This document shows, piece after piece, positions 17,878-26,700 of a stretch of 64,000 nucleotides of DNA. Source of the stretch: CAZCTC01 sp964501335. GTDB taxonomy: Bacteria; Chloroflexota; Anaerolineae; B4-G1; SLSP01. A program made the position numbers and the translations under genes. The notes under the pieces were generated by a model. The model was not told the origin of the DNA, searched no databases, and was given only the letters and a program-made list of their open reading frames with translations. Numbering within the stretch: the first letter of the stretch is position 1; the number at the start of each line of letters is the position of its first letter. The stretch is from the NCBI GenBank assembly GCA_964501335.1, contig CAZCTC010000025.1, positions 1 through 64,000 of the forward strand, written 5' to 3'.

Positions 17878-20800
17878 TCAGAACTTTTTAGCAATCAACG
17901 GCAACAAAACCCGATAGAGCGTCCGGCTGATTCCAACGGTCTGCGTGGCCGTCACCGTTCCCCAAAAATTCGTAGCCGTCAACGTCACGGTATAGGTTCC
18001 ACTCAGGTAAAAAGTATGGACAGGATTCGTTAACGTACTGGTATTCTCAAGCCCGGAAACTGGATCGCCAAAATCCCAAAGATAAGTCGTCGCGGCAGGA
18101 TGGGCATAGGTCTGATTTGTGAAAGTCACCGGCATTCCGCCCCACAAAGTCCCGGTCGGAAAACTGAATCCCACGCGGGGCGCTCCCTCAATGGCCACCG
18201 TCCGGGAATAAAAACCGGCCCCCAACCCATTGGTCGCCGTGACAGCCACCGTATATTCCCCGGCTCGCGTGTAAACATGCGTTCGCGTCAATTCCACCGT
18301 CGATTCTTCCCCGGTTCCATCTCCAAAATTCCAGGTAAAGCTCATCGGTTGAGTGCCGTCAGCCGTCACGGTGAAGGTCGTAGCCTGATTTTCCAGCATC
18401 AAGGCTCCAACTTCAACCGTAACCGTCGGTACCGCCTGAATTTCCATCGAAACCGGTACGGTAAAGGGCCCCATCGAATCCCCACTCCGCACCAGCAGTC
18501 CGGCTTGATATAACAGGCGTGCCGGCAATGTCGGAAGGGCCGTCACCGTCAGGGTAACCGCCGTGCGGCCATCCGCCAGCAAGATCACCGTCGTCGGGCT
18601 GACCTTCAACCATTCCACATCCGGCGATTCCAAAAGCACATCATCCAACCCCACCTGAGCCCCGTCGTTGCCGATATACTCAAACCCGATCCGCACATTC
18701 TCTCCCGCCGGCGCCAGAGCTCGATTGAGCGAAAGAACGCTCTGCGCATAGGTGAAATTCGCCGTCCAGGCATCATCCCCTTTACCGATCAAACTATCAT
18801 CGCCCCCCCCGGGTTCACCCCGTACAATCCAGACTCTGAGATCGCAATTATCATAAGGCGCCTTGCACCAGGTAACACTGCCGAACGACCAGAAAGAAAG
18901 CGTTCCCCCTGTCAAAAAAAGCGGCGGCGTCAATAACCACTCATCCTGCTCCGCCGGCGCCGGGTCGAGCTGCACCTGAGCCGCATAGCCGCCGGAATGC
19001 GCGCCCCCAGATTCATCGACCTGCCAGGTATAATGTGAATTCAACACCACCCGACTCCACCCGGCCGGAGGGACCGCCCCCGCCTCAAACCCTTCCGCCA
19101 GAACCGTCGCCTTCCCCGGATCATACACGGGAACCAGGCGGCCGACCTGCGCCGGAGCCGTCCGGGCATCGCTTCGTTGCCAGGCGGCCGATTGCAATAC
19201 CGCCGCCGTCCGGGTTAGCGACGGCGAAACCTCCAGAAAAGCCACCACCGTGCTCACCGGACTGACATTGGTCAAAGTGAAAACCCGACTTACCGCCATT
19301 CCCCGCGGCACGGCCGCATCCCATTGCAGCGGCTGAAATTGCACACAGGGATCGCTCTTGCGCACATTGAAATCCACCGTCGTCGTGGCATTGCCCGACA
19401 CCGTCACCCGGGTAATGGTCCTGGATTGATACCCCGCCAGTTGCAGGGTTAAACTCAACGGTGAAAAAACCGGGTCCACCCAATAAAGATACCGGCCGTT
19501 TAGATCCGTCGTCAGCGTAATATTTACCCCATCCCGGGTTCGCAGGCGCAAAGGAACCCCCGCCAGAACCGTCGGAGCCGCATCACAACGCCCCGGCGTC
19601 GAAATCACCCCCGTCACCGCCCCCCATCCCGGCGCCGGCGTGACCGTCAACTGCACAACCAGCCCCGAATTTCCATAAGGAGTGTCGCTCAGAAGTCCCA
19701 CGTTCCCGAAATAAACACCGGGCTGCATCCCCGTCGTCGTAAAAGTCAACCCAACAGTCTGCACCTGCCCTATCCCCAAAGTTCCGCTCGTCACCGCCAC
19801 CGTAAGCCAGGGCTCATTTTCCGTGATCAGATAAGTTGCCGTCACACTCCCGGAATTGGTCAGCGTCCAGCCAGCGGTCACCGGCTGCCCCGCCACCAAC
19901 ACCGCACTTATCGTTTCCGGACTGCTCAACAACAAACCGGCCGGCAGGAAAAAATCGAGCCGGCTCCCCGCGCTTACCACCATCGTCGCAGTAAAGCTCT
20001 GAGGAACATATCCCCCAGCCGTCGCGGTCAACCAGGTAGTCGTTGTCGTTTCTGCCATCGGCACAAAGAGCTGGTAAAACCCATCATCGACCGCCGGATC
20101 GACCGTGGCCACCGTTTCGACCCGGTCCCCGCCGCCCATCACGACTGCCCCCGCCAAAGGCCGGGTCGGGAAATTGCCGTCATAGACATTCCCGCTCACA
20201 AAGCTCCCGAATTGCGGCCGACAAAGAGGCGCCCCCACCGAAAGATCGTCCAGATAGAGATCGTTGCCGTAATCGCTGATCCCCAAAAATCCCAACCGCA
20301 CAGCCGTCTGATCCCCATATGCACTCAAATCCACCGTATGGCTCACCCAACCGGGACTGCCGTACCGCAAAATCGCCGCTCCAACATTGCTCCAGGAGAG
20401 CCCTTCATCGGTCGAAATTTGCACCTGCAATCGATCCCCGGCCGCAGATTCGTCGTCGTGAAACATCCAAAAAGTCAACACATCAGGGGCCGGCAGCGAG
20501 AGATCGAAGCTTGAAATCATGGCAAAGCGAGCCGCCCCGCCGGAATTGACCTCATAGGCATTGAAACGGAGAAACTCAGGCGCACTGTGCGGGAAATAGC
20601 CGGCAGGGTAAGCCGTCGCCGTAACCGTCGTCCAGAGCCCGGCATTGCCGGTCACCGGAACCGTAGCCCAGCCCACCGGCAAACCCGGCAGGGGAGTCAG
20701 ATCGAAAGTTTCAGAAACACCGTCGACGACCTGATATCCGGGAACTCCACAATTGACCAGTTCCGGGATCAGCTTCAGATCCACCGTCTGATTCTCCGGG

Positions 20801-21231
20801 CTGATCACCTCCTGAACCGCCCCCGAATAGCCTGTCGCCCAGGCCGCAGCCTGAAAGGTATAGGTAACGCCCGCCTCCACCGTTGCACTGTAAAAACCGG
20901 TAGTCGGGTGGGTCCAAACCGTAATCGGAACCGTCGAAGTGATCTCTGGATCGGCCGCGATTGTCACCCTGGCATACAGAGGCCGGCCGGCCAGCCCATC
21001 CCACACCGTCCCCGAAATCACATAGGAAGAATCCAGCGGGCGCAATAAATCCCACCGCGTAAAAGGATCGAGCTGATCAGCCGTAGCGGGCACATCATAC
21101 ACATATAAAGGAAAAACCGGCATTTCCAGCAGCTTGGCAGCCTGAACATCTTCACCGATTCGCAACAGCCCCAAAACCACAACCAGAACCGTTACCGTAC
21201 ACAGCACCCTCCACAAAGCCGATTTCGTCAT
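17878..21231 (-). CDS. Giant secreted Ig/PKD surface protein (paralogue C)
   Basis: 1117 residues with a signal peptide (TKSALWRVLCTVTVLVVV). Order: regulatory-like domain at about 69 (VISGTVWDGLAGRPLY), first MAM/anchor-J jelly roll, about 174-335, regulatory-like repeat (NVYDGNFPTRP), uninterrupted Ig-like domain (ENEPWLTVAVTSGTLG), regulatory-like domain at about 535, second anchor-J jelly roll, about 712-880, with Cys pairs (WCKAPYDNCDL), BACON-like Ig, PKD domains at about 940 and 1014 (FTWNFGDGTGEE, YLWDFGDPV) and the tail VLLPLIAKKF. Compared with paralogue D it lacks the N-terminal third and the inserted propeller. ATG with GGAGG six bases upstream. Function unknown; probably surface-exposed. 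Confidence 0.85.
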   Translation of the reverse strand: MTKSALWRVLCTVTVLVVVLGLLRIGEDVQAAKLLEMPVFPLYVYDVPATADQLDPFTRWDLLRPLDSSYVISGTVWDGLAGRPLYARVTIAADPEITSTVPITVWTHPTTGFYSATVEAGVTYTFQAAAWATGYSGAVQEVISPENQTVDLKLIPELVNCGVPGYQVVDGVSETFDLTPLPGLPVGWATVPVTGNAGLWTTVTATAYPAGYFPHSAPEFLRFNAYEVNSGGAARFAMISSFDLSLPAPDVLTFWMFHDDESAAGDRLQVQISTDEGLSWSNVGAAILRYGSPGWVSHTVDLSAYGDQTAVRLGFLGISDYGNDLYLDDLSVGAPLCRPQFGSFVSGNVYDGNFPTRPLAGAVVMGGGDRVETVATVDPAVDDGFYQLFVPMAETTTTTWLTATAGGYVPQSFTATMVVSAGSRLDFFLPAGLLLSSPETISAVLVAGQPVTAGWTLTNSGSVTATYLITENEPWLTVAVTSGTLGIGQVQTVGLTFTTTGMQPGVYFGNVGLLSDTPYGNSGLVVQLTVTPAPGWGAVTGVISTPGRCDAAPTVLAGVPLRLRTRDGVNITLTTDLNGRYLYWVDPVFSPLSLTLQLAGYQSRTITRVTVSGNATTTVDFNVRKSDPCVQFQPLQWDAAVPRGMAVSRVFTLTNVSPVSTVVAFLEVSPSLTRTAAVLQSAAWQRSDARTAPAQVGRLVPVYDPGKATVLAEGFEAGAVPPAGWSRVVLNSHYTWQVDESGGAHSGGYAAQVQLDPAPAEQDEWLLTPPLFLTGGTLSFWSFGSVTWCKAPYDNCDLRVWIVRGEPGGGDDSLIGKGDDAWTANFTYAQSVLSLNRALAPAGENVRIGFEYIGNDGAQVGLDDVLLESPDVEWLKVSPTTVILLADGRTAVTLTVTALPTLPARLLYQAGLLVRSGDSMGPFTVPVSMEIQAVPTVTVEVGALMLENQATTFTVTADGTQPMSFTWNFGDGTGEESTVELTRTHVYTRAGEYTVAVTATNGLGAGFYSRTVAIEGAPRVGFSFPTGTLWGGMPVTFTNQTYAHPAATTYLWDFGDPVSGLENTSTLTNPVHTFYLSGTYTVTLTATNFWGTVTATQTVGISRTLYRVLLPLIAKKF

Positions 21232-21258
21232 TGTGCGCCTCCTACACAGAGTTGGATG

Positions 21259-21286
21259 GAGTATAAAAGCATTTCCCTCTCCCGCA
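21259..21286 (-). promoter_or_regulatory. Probable promoter of giant gene C
   Basis: Minus strand TTGCGG (21281-21286), 16-base spacer, TATACT (21259-21264); leader of about 25 bases to the ATG. Confidence 0.45.
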
Positions 21287-21308
21287 ACTTCTTTATTTTT
21301 CAGCGATC

Positions 21309-21447
21309 GATGCGGTTAGTCTGGGAAAAAAACCATATTTTCGGCGGCTTTCTGAAGCCACCGAAAATATGAATAAAAATAACTCCCTCTCCCCCATCCC
21401 GCGCGTCGTTTTTTACCAGGCAAGAACCTTTTGCAGGACGCTAAAAA
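21309..21447 (+). repeat. Intergenic hairpin repeat (GGCGGC stem) between divergent genes
   Basis: Head GATGCGGTTAGTCTGGG; hairpin at 21334-21371 (CATATTTTCGGCGGC arm, loop TTTCTGAA, one mismatch in the right arm); tail CCTCTCCCCCATCCCGCGCG, then TTGCAGGACGCTAAAAA. Both neighbouring genes point away, so it cannot be a simple 3' terminator. Confidence 0.88.
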
Positions 21448-21528
21448 CCATTCTTTCCTTTTTAGCGGAGTCTGGTAAGATAGACCACAGATCCATCATT
21501 AGATTATTTTTCAACGCAGGAGATAGGA

Positions 21529-22887
21529 ATGCCACCAACCTGGCTTTGGGGATATCTGCTTCCCCTCGGCTTTCTATTTTTAATTTGGGGCGGCCTGCCC
21601 CCGGAAAAAGCGCGCCGAATCACTCCCCTGGCCGCTCTGGCCATTGCCCTCACCATCCTCAGTTATTGGGCCGTGGGTTATGCTTTTCATCTGGGCGGCG
21701 CCGGCGTCGTCAACCCTGGAGATCCCAATCTGGCCGGCCTGAGAACCATCAGCACCTTCATAGGTGATTCCAACGCCTGGGGCATGATCGGCTCATCGGG
21801 CTTTGGACTTTCAGGTGAGGCCATCACCCCGACCGCCCTGGGGCTCTTCCTGGCCTACCTGCCCATCATCGCGACCGGCGTCCTGGTGATCGCTCTGGCT
21901 GTCGGCAGCGCAGAACGCCGCGGCCTGCTGCTCACCCTCGGCCTCCTCTCCGGCGCCCTGATCCTCCCCATCGCCGCCTGCTGGATATGGGGCGGCGGCT
22001 GGCTGGCCAATCTGGGACGCCCCGACACCTTAGAACTGGGACACGGCTTCGTCGATTTCGGCGGCAGCGCCCTGATCCTCTGGCTGCCCGGCTGTCTCAC
22101 CCTGGGACTGCTGCTCTTCCAGGAACGGCTTCCGGCCGCTCCTTTGACGGCTCCGCCGCCGGCCCACTACCCCCTGCTGGCGCATGCCGGCGCCCTGCTG
22201 CTGGGACTCGGTTGGACGGGCTGGGCGCTTTCGGCGCCGCTGCACACCTACGGTGCCGCCCTGGACTGGAACCGCGCCGCCGTCAATATCCTGCTGGGCA
22301 TGGGCGGATCGGTGATCACTTCGCAATTTTACGCCTGGCTGGTCACCGGAGATCTGGAACCGCTGCTGGCCGCCCGCGGCCTCGCCGCCGGTTGGGGCGC
22401 CCTGCTCGCCGGAGCCCCTTTCCTGCCGGGCTGGGCCGCCATCATGATCGGGCTGCTGGCCGGCCTGCTCTTCCCGCTGATCCTTTACACGATTGAAACC
22501 GGCCTCCGATTGCGCGATTCAGCCGCCACCATTGCCCTGGGACTGGTCGGAGGCGGCCTGGGCCTGCTCAGCATCGCCCTTTTCGCCGACGGCCATTGGG
22601 GACAGGGCTGGAACGCCATTGCACCGCTCACCGGAACCAGCGAAGCCGTCGTCGGAATTCGCGGCCTCTTTCCCGGCAGCGGCCTCTCCCCGGATACCGG
22701 TCAACTGATCGCCCAACTGATCGGGATGCTGGCCCTGGGATTGTGGGGACTGGCCTGGGGAGCCCTGCTCGGCTTTCTCACCCAACCCGGACTCTTCCAA
22801 CGTCTGGCCCTCGCGGCCACCCCCCGCCCCGAACCCGCTCCGGCTCCGGCGCCTGAGCTGACGTCCGAGAGCGCCCCCCAGGAATAG
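21529..22887 (+). CDS. Ammonium-transporter (Amt/Rh) family-like membrane protein lacking pore histidines
   Basis: 452 residues, about 11 hydrophobic segments. Amt-like landmarks are WAVGYAFHLGG (about 47-57), CWIWGGGWLANLG (151-163), the TM5 block GHGFVDFGGSALI with Asp176, and NILLGMGGSVITSQF and WAAIMIGLLAGLLF in the C-half. In a hand alignment with AmtB, the first twin His (H168) falls on Leu184, and the TM10 His block (GVHGVGG) appears as LGLVGGGLG. Both channel histidines are therefore absent. The C-tail is Pro/Glu/Ala-rich and acidic. ATG with AGGAG seven bases upstream; rsmD follows after 8 bases. It may be a sensor-like or non-ammonium member. Family assignment is from pattern recognition, not a search. 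Confidence 0.6.
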   Translation: MPPTWLWGYLLPLGFLFLIWGGLPPEKARRITPLAALAIALTILSYWAVGYAFHLGGAGVVNPGDPNLAGLRTISTFIGDSNAWGMIGSSGFGLSGEAITPTALGLFLAYLPIIATGVLVIALAVGSAERRGLLLTLGLLSGALILPIAACWIWGGGWLANLGRPDTLELGHGFVDFGGSALILWLPGCLTLGLLLFQERLPAAPLTAPPPAHYPLLAHAGALLLGLGWTGWALSAPLHTYGAALDWNRAAVNILLGMGGSVITSQFYAWLVTGDLEPLLAARGLAAGWGALLAGAPFLPGWAAIMIGLLAGLLFPLILYTIETGLRLRDSAATIALGLVGGGLGLLSIALFADGHWGQGWNAIAPLTGTSEAVVGIRGLFPGSGLSPDTGQLIAQLIGMLALGLWGLAWGALLGFLTQPGLFQRLALAATPRPEPAPAPAPELTSESAPQE

Positions 22888-22895
22888 GAGAAAAT

Positions 22896-23495
22896 ATGCG
22901 CGTTATCACTGGAAAAGCCAAAGGCCGTCGACTGCAAGATGTCCCCGGCCCCGGCACCCGTCCCATCACCGACCGCGCCAAATCGGCCCTCTTCAGCATT
23001 TTAAACGAAGACATCGCCGACTGCCGCTTCCTGGATCTTTTCGCCGGCACCGGCCAGGTCGGCATCGAAGCCCTGAGCCGGGACGCCCGCGAAGCCGTCT
23101 TTGTGGAAATGGGCGAAGCCGCCCTCCGCACCATCCGCGAAAACCTCAAGAATACCGGCCTGACCGCCGGAGCGAAGGTCGTCTCCAACGATGTCTTTCA
23201 CTTTCTGCGCGGCAAAGCCACCCCCTACGATTACATTTACATCGCGCCGCCCCAATACCGCAACCTCTGGATTCAGGCCATCTTGATGGTCGATCACAAT
23301 CCGGATTGGCTCTCTGAAGATGCCTGGGTCATCGTACAAATTCACCCCACAGAATACAAAGCCCTGGACTTGAAAAACCTGGAACTCTTCGATCAACGAG
23401 AATACGGCAGCGTCATGTTCTGTTTCTATGAACGCAAAGAAATTGCGGCCGAAGCCGAAACAGAAACCGAACCCCCACCCCTCGAAAACAACTGA
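22896..23495 (+). CDS. rsmD: RsmD-family RNA methyltransferase with altered motif IV
   Basis: 199 residues, SAM-dependent Rossmann methyltransferase of the RsmD family, whose known members make m2G966 in 16S rRNA. The N-terminus (MRVITGKAKGRRLQDVPG, RPITDRAKSALFSIL) and SAM-binding motif I (FLDLFAGTGQVGIEAL) are typical. The catalytic motif IV, normally (D/N)PP(Y/F), reads IAPPQY at about residue 115, so the acidic or amide residue is Ala. Length is normal, with a C-terminal Glu-rich tail. ATG with AGGAG upstream, 8 bases after the Amt-like gene. Family assignment is firm; whether it still methylates N2 of guanine is uncertain. Confidence 0.82.
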   Translation: MRVITGKAKGRRLQDVPGPGTRPITDRAKSALFSILNEDIADCRFLDLFAGTGQVGIEALSRDAREAVFVEMGEAALRTIRENLKNTGLTAGAKVVSNDVFHFLRGKATPYDYIYIAPPQYRNLWIQAILMVDHNPDWLSEDAWVIVQIHPTEYKALDLKNLELFDQREYGSVMFCFYERKEIAAEAETETEPPPLENN

Positions 23496-23521
23496 AAAAC
23501 CTATCAGTGCAATTCCCCCCA

Positions 23522-23653
23522 AACAAGACTAAAAAACCATAATTTCGGCGGCTTTCTGAAGCCGCCGAAATTATGAATAAAAACAACCTCTCCCCCTGCT
23601 TCGCACCGCGCGGCATTTCCCACCGAAGAAAAACCACCTGCGGGACGCTAAAA
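23522..23653 (+). repeat. Intergenic hairpin repeat (GGCGGC stem)
   Basis: Hairpin at 23538-23575, arms CATAATTTCGGCGGC / GCCGCCGAAATTATG, loop TTTCTGAA. The outer A/T pairs differ from other copies and still match each other. Tail CCTCTCCCCCTGC, CCGCGCGGC, CTGCGGGACGCTAAAA. Confidence 0.88.
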
Positions 23654-23668
23654 GTATCCCCTAACAAA

Positions 23669-23700
23669 ATTGGGCGCGTCTTTTTCAAGACGCGCCCAAT
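23669..23700. terminator. Bidirectional hairpin between rsmD and giant gene D
   Basis: Perfect 14-base arms ATTGGGCGCGTCTT / AAGACGCGCCCAAT around TTTC, between convergent genes. No strong T-run. Confidence 0.6.
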
Positions 23701-23736
23701 GATTAACCCTCTTTCCGTCTTATAAGAAGGAAAGCC

Positions 23737-26700
23737 TTAGAAATTCTTCCCGATGACCGGCATGAAGACCCGATAGACCGATCCGCTGATCACTACCGTC
23801 TGAGTGAGGATCGAACTACCCCGGGCATTCGTCGCGGTCAACGTCACCGTATAGGTACCGCTGTAGTAGAAGGTATGCGCCGGTTCCGCCAGCGTGCTGG
23901 TATTGTTGGCGCCGGAAGCCGGATCGCCAAAATTCCAGGCATAGCTGGTTACCGCCGGGTAAGCGTAAGTGCTGTTCGTGAAGGTCACCGGCATCCCGCC
24001 GCGCAACGTCCCACCCGGGAACGCAAAGGCCGGATAGGGCTTCCCTTCGATCGCCACCGTCTTCGAGTAGAAGTCGGTACCCAACGCATTGGTCGCCGTG
24101 ACCGAAGCCGTGTACATCCCGGCCTTGGTATAGATATGGGTCACCGTCAACGCCGCGGTCTCCACATTCGCCGATCCATCCCCGAAGTTCCAGGTATAGG
24201 TAATCGGCTTCGTACCGTTCACGGTCGCCGTAAAGACGGTATTGGTATTTTCCAACGGCGCAACAGCCGGAGTCTCAAAGGTAACCGAAGGAGGCGCCAT
24301 AATCGCCAGAGAAATCGGGACATCGATCGTGCGGCTCAACGGATCGTTGCTCTTGATACGGAGAGCGGCATTGTGGATCACATTCGCCGAAAGCTCGGGC
24401 AATGCCGTCACAGTAACGGTCACCACCGCACTGCCGTCAGCCAACACCGTCGTCTGGGTCGGAGTGACCGTCAACCAGGGCAGGTCGTTAATCACCGTGC
24501 CGTCCAGAACGATATCGTCCAGAGCAACCTCGGCTCCGTCGTTGCCGATATACTGGAAGCCGATGCGGACCGGACCGTTCACGCCCGCCAACGCAGAAGC
24601 CAGGTTAAAGGTGCTTTGGGCATAGGTGAAGTTCACGGCCCAGGCATCATCCCCTTTGCCCACCAGGATGTCGTCGCCGCCACCCGGCGCGCCGCGGACC
24701 AGCCAGACATTGAGATCGCAGTTGTCATAGGTAGTCTTGCACCAATAGACACTGCCCAACGACCAGAACGAAAGAGTGCCGCCCGACAGAACCATTTCCG
24801 GAGAGAGCAGCCATTCATCCTGATCGAGCAAATTCTCATCGTATTCCACATCCAGGGCGTAAACGCCGCCGTGGGGATTAGACGTAATCAGCCCCCAGGT
24901 GAAATCCTCATTCATAACCTGGACCGACCAATCCGTCGGAGGCAGAACTCCGCCTTCAAAGCCTTCATTGAAGATCACTTCACTGGGCTGATAGACAGGA
25001 GCCATCCGGCCAACCTGCGCCGGGGCCTCACGGGCATCGATCGGGTGCGCCCCCGCCTTGGCCAACAGCTGCACAGGAGCCGTTGCCGCGCGGGCAATTT
25101 CCACAAACGTGACGGCGGCATCGGCCGCGCCGGCATTCGTCACCGTGATAACCCGGGTAGCCGAAGCCCCGTAAGCCAGCGAAGCATCGAACGGCAGAGC
25201 CGTCGTCCGCACGCAGGGATCGAGTTTCCGCACCTGGATATCCACCGTCGTCGTCGTCTGCGAGGTCAACGCCACATTGGTGATGACCTTGGAGACATAA
25301 CCGGCAAGGTTAAACGAAACCGTCAACGGAGCCGTCGCAGCGTCAAACCAGTAGCTGTAGCGCCCCTGAGCATCCGTATTCACCGTGACGGTCGCCCCGG
25401 CGCTGTTTTCCAACAACACCTGGGTGGAAGAGAGCACGGCCGGATTGACATCACAGTAACCGGCGGTCGAAACCTGCCCGCTCACCGTCCCCCAACTGTC
25501 AGGGGCCGTCACGGTCAGGGTCACGGGGAACTGCGACACACTGTAAGGTGTATCATTCAGCCCCATCAGCATAGCCGAATAGACACCCGGCTGCATTCCA
25601 GTCGCATCGAAGGTCAAAACGGGCGTAACCGCCGCACCCGCAGCCAGCGTTCCCGCATTGGGAGCTTCGCTGAGCCAGGGGATATCCGACCAGGCGCAGA
25701 TATTCGTCTCGCCTGATTCAAAGACCTTCATCGCCTTCGCCTTGGGATCGACCAGCCAGAGGCGACCGGCGCAGTCGATTTCCAAACCGGTCTGACCGTA
25801 ATCCGCAACTCCGTCCACATTGAATCCGCCCAACAGAGCGTAATTCTTGGCGGCATCCAGAACGTACATGTCATAAGAACTGGCCGCCGCGCTGTTGGCA
25901 GCCACAAAGAGATGGTTCGTGGTCGGGTTGTAGGCCAACCCGGCGATCGGCAAGCCGACATTCACTTCTTCGATGATGTCGCCGGCCGTGTTGAAGCGAT
26001 AGATCACGCTGTTGTTCCAGGAGCCGGCGAAGAAGGTATTGCTCACCGGATCGAAAGCCAGACCACGCTGTGAAGAATCGAACGCCGGGCAAATCTTCTT
26101 TCCGGTCGCGGCCCGCGTCACCGGATCCAGTTCGTAGATACAGTTATCGCCGCCGACATTGACCTGCCAGAGCTTGTTGGTGAAGGGGTTGTAGGTCATA
26201 TCAGCCGCAAAGGTACCCTGCCAGGACTTGGTATCGATCGTCGCTCCAGTCTTGGTGCCGTCGGGCAGGAACTGGTGGTTCTTATTATCACCAACCGGCG
26301 TTCCCGAGCCCAGGCTGCTCACCCAGAGATTATTCTCCTCGGTGTTATAGCCCACACCCCACGGCGAAGAGATGGGCAGCGTCCAGGTCATCACTACCGT
26401 CCCCGCATTCAACGCGGGAACGCCGGTCGGCATCGTCAGATAATAGACCACACCTTCCAGCGTGCGCAGATTCAGATTCTTGGGACCCAGATGGCGTCCG
26501 CGATGTTGAAAGAGACCGGTAGGCGCCAGAGTCTTGGGAGCAGCGTACACTTCCGCCAGCTCGTAAACCAGGGGCGCCCCGCCGTTGTTTCCCAGCACCA
26601 TTGTAGCCGTAGCCGTCTCGCCGGAGACCAACGTGGCCGCAAAGGCATCGGGATCGGCATCCAGCAAACCGGCCTTCAGCGAGAAGTTCTGCGTCACAAC

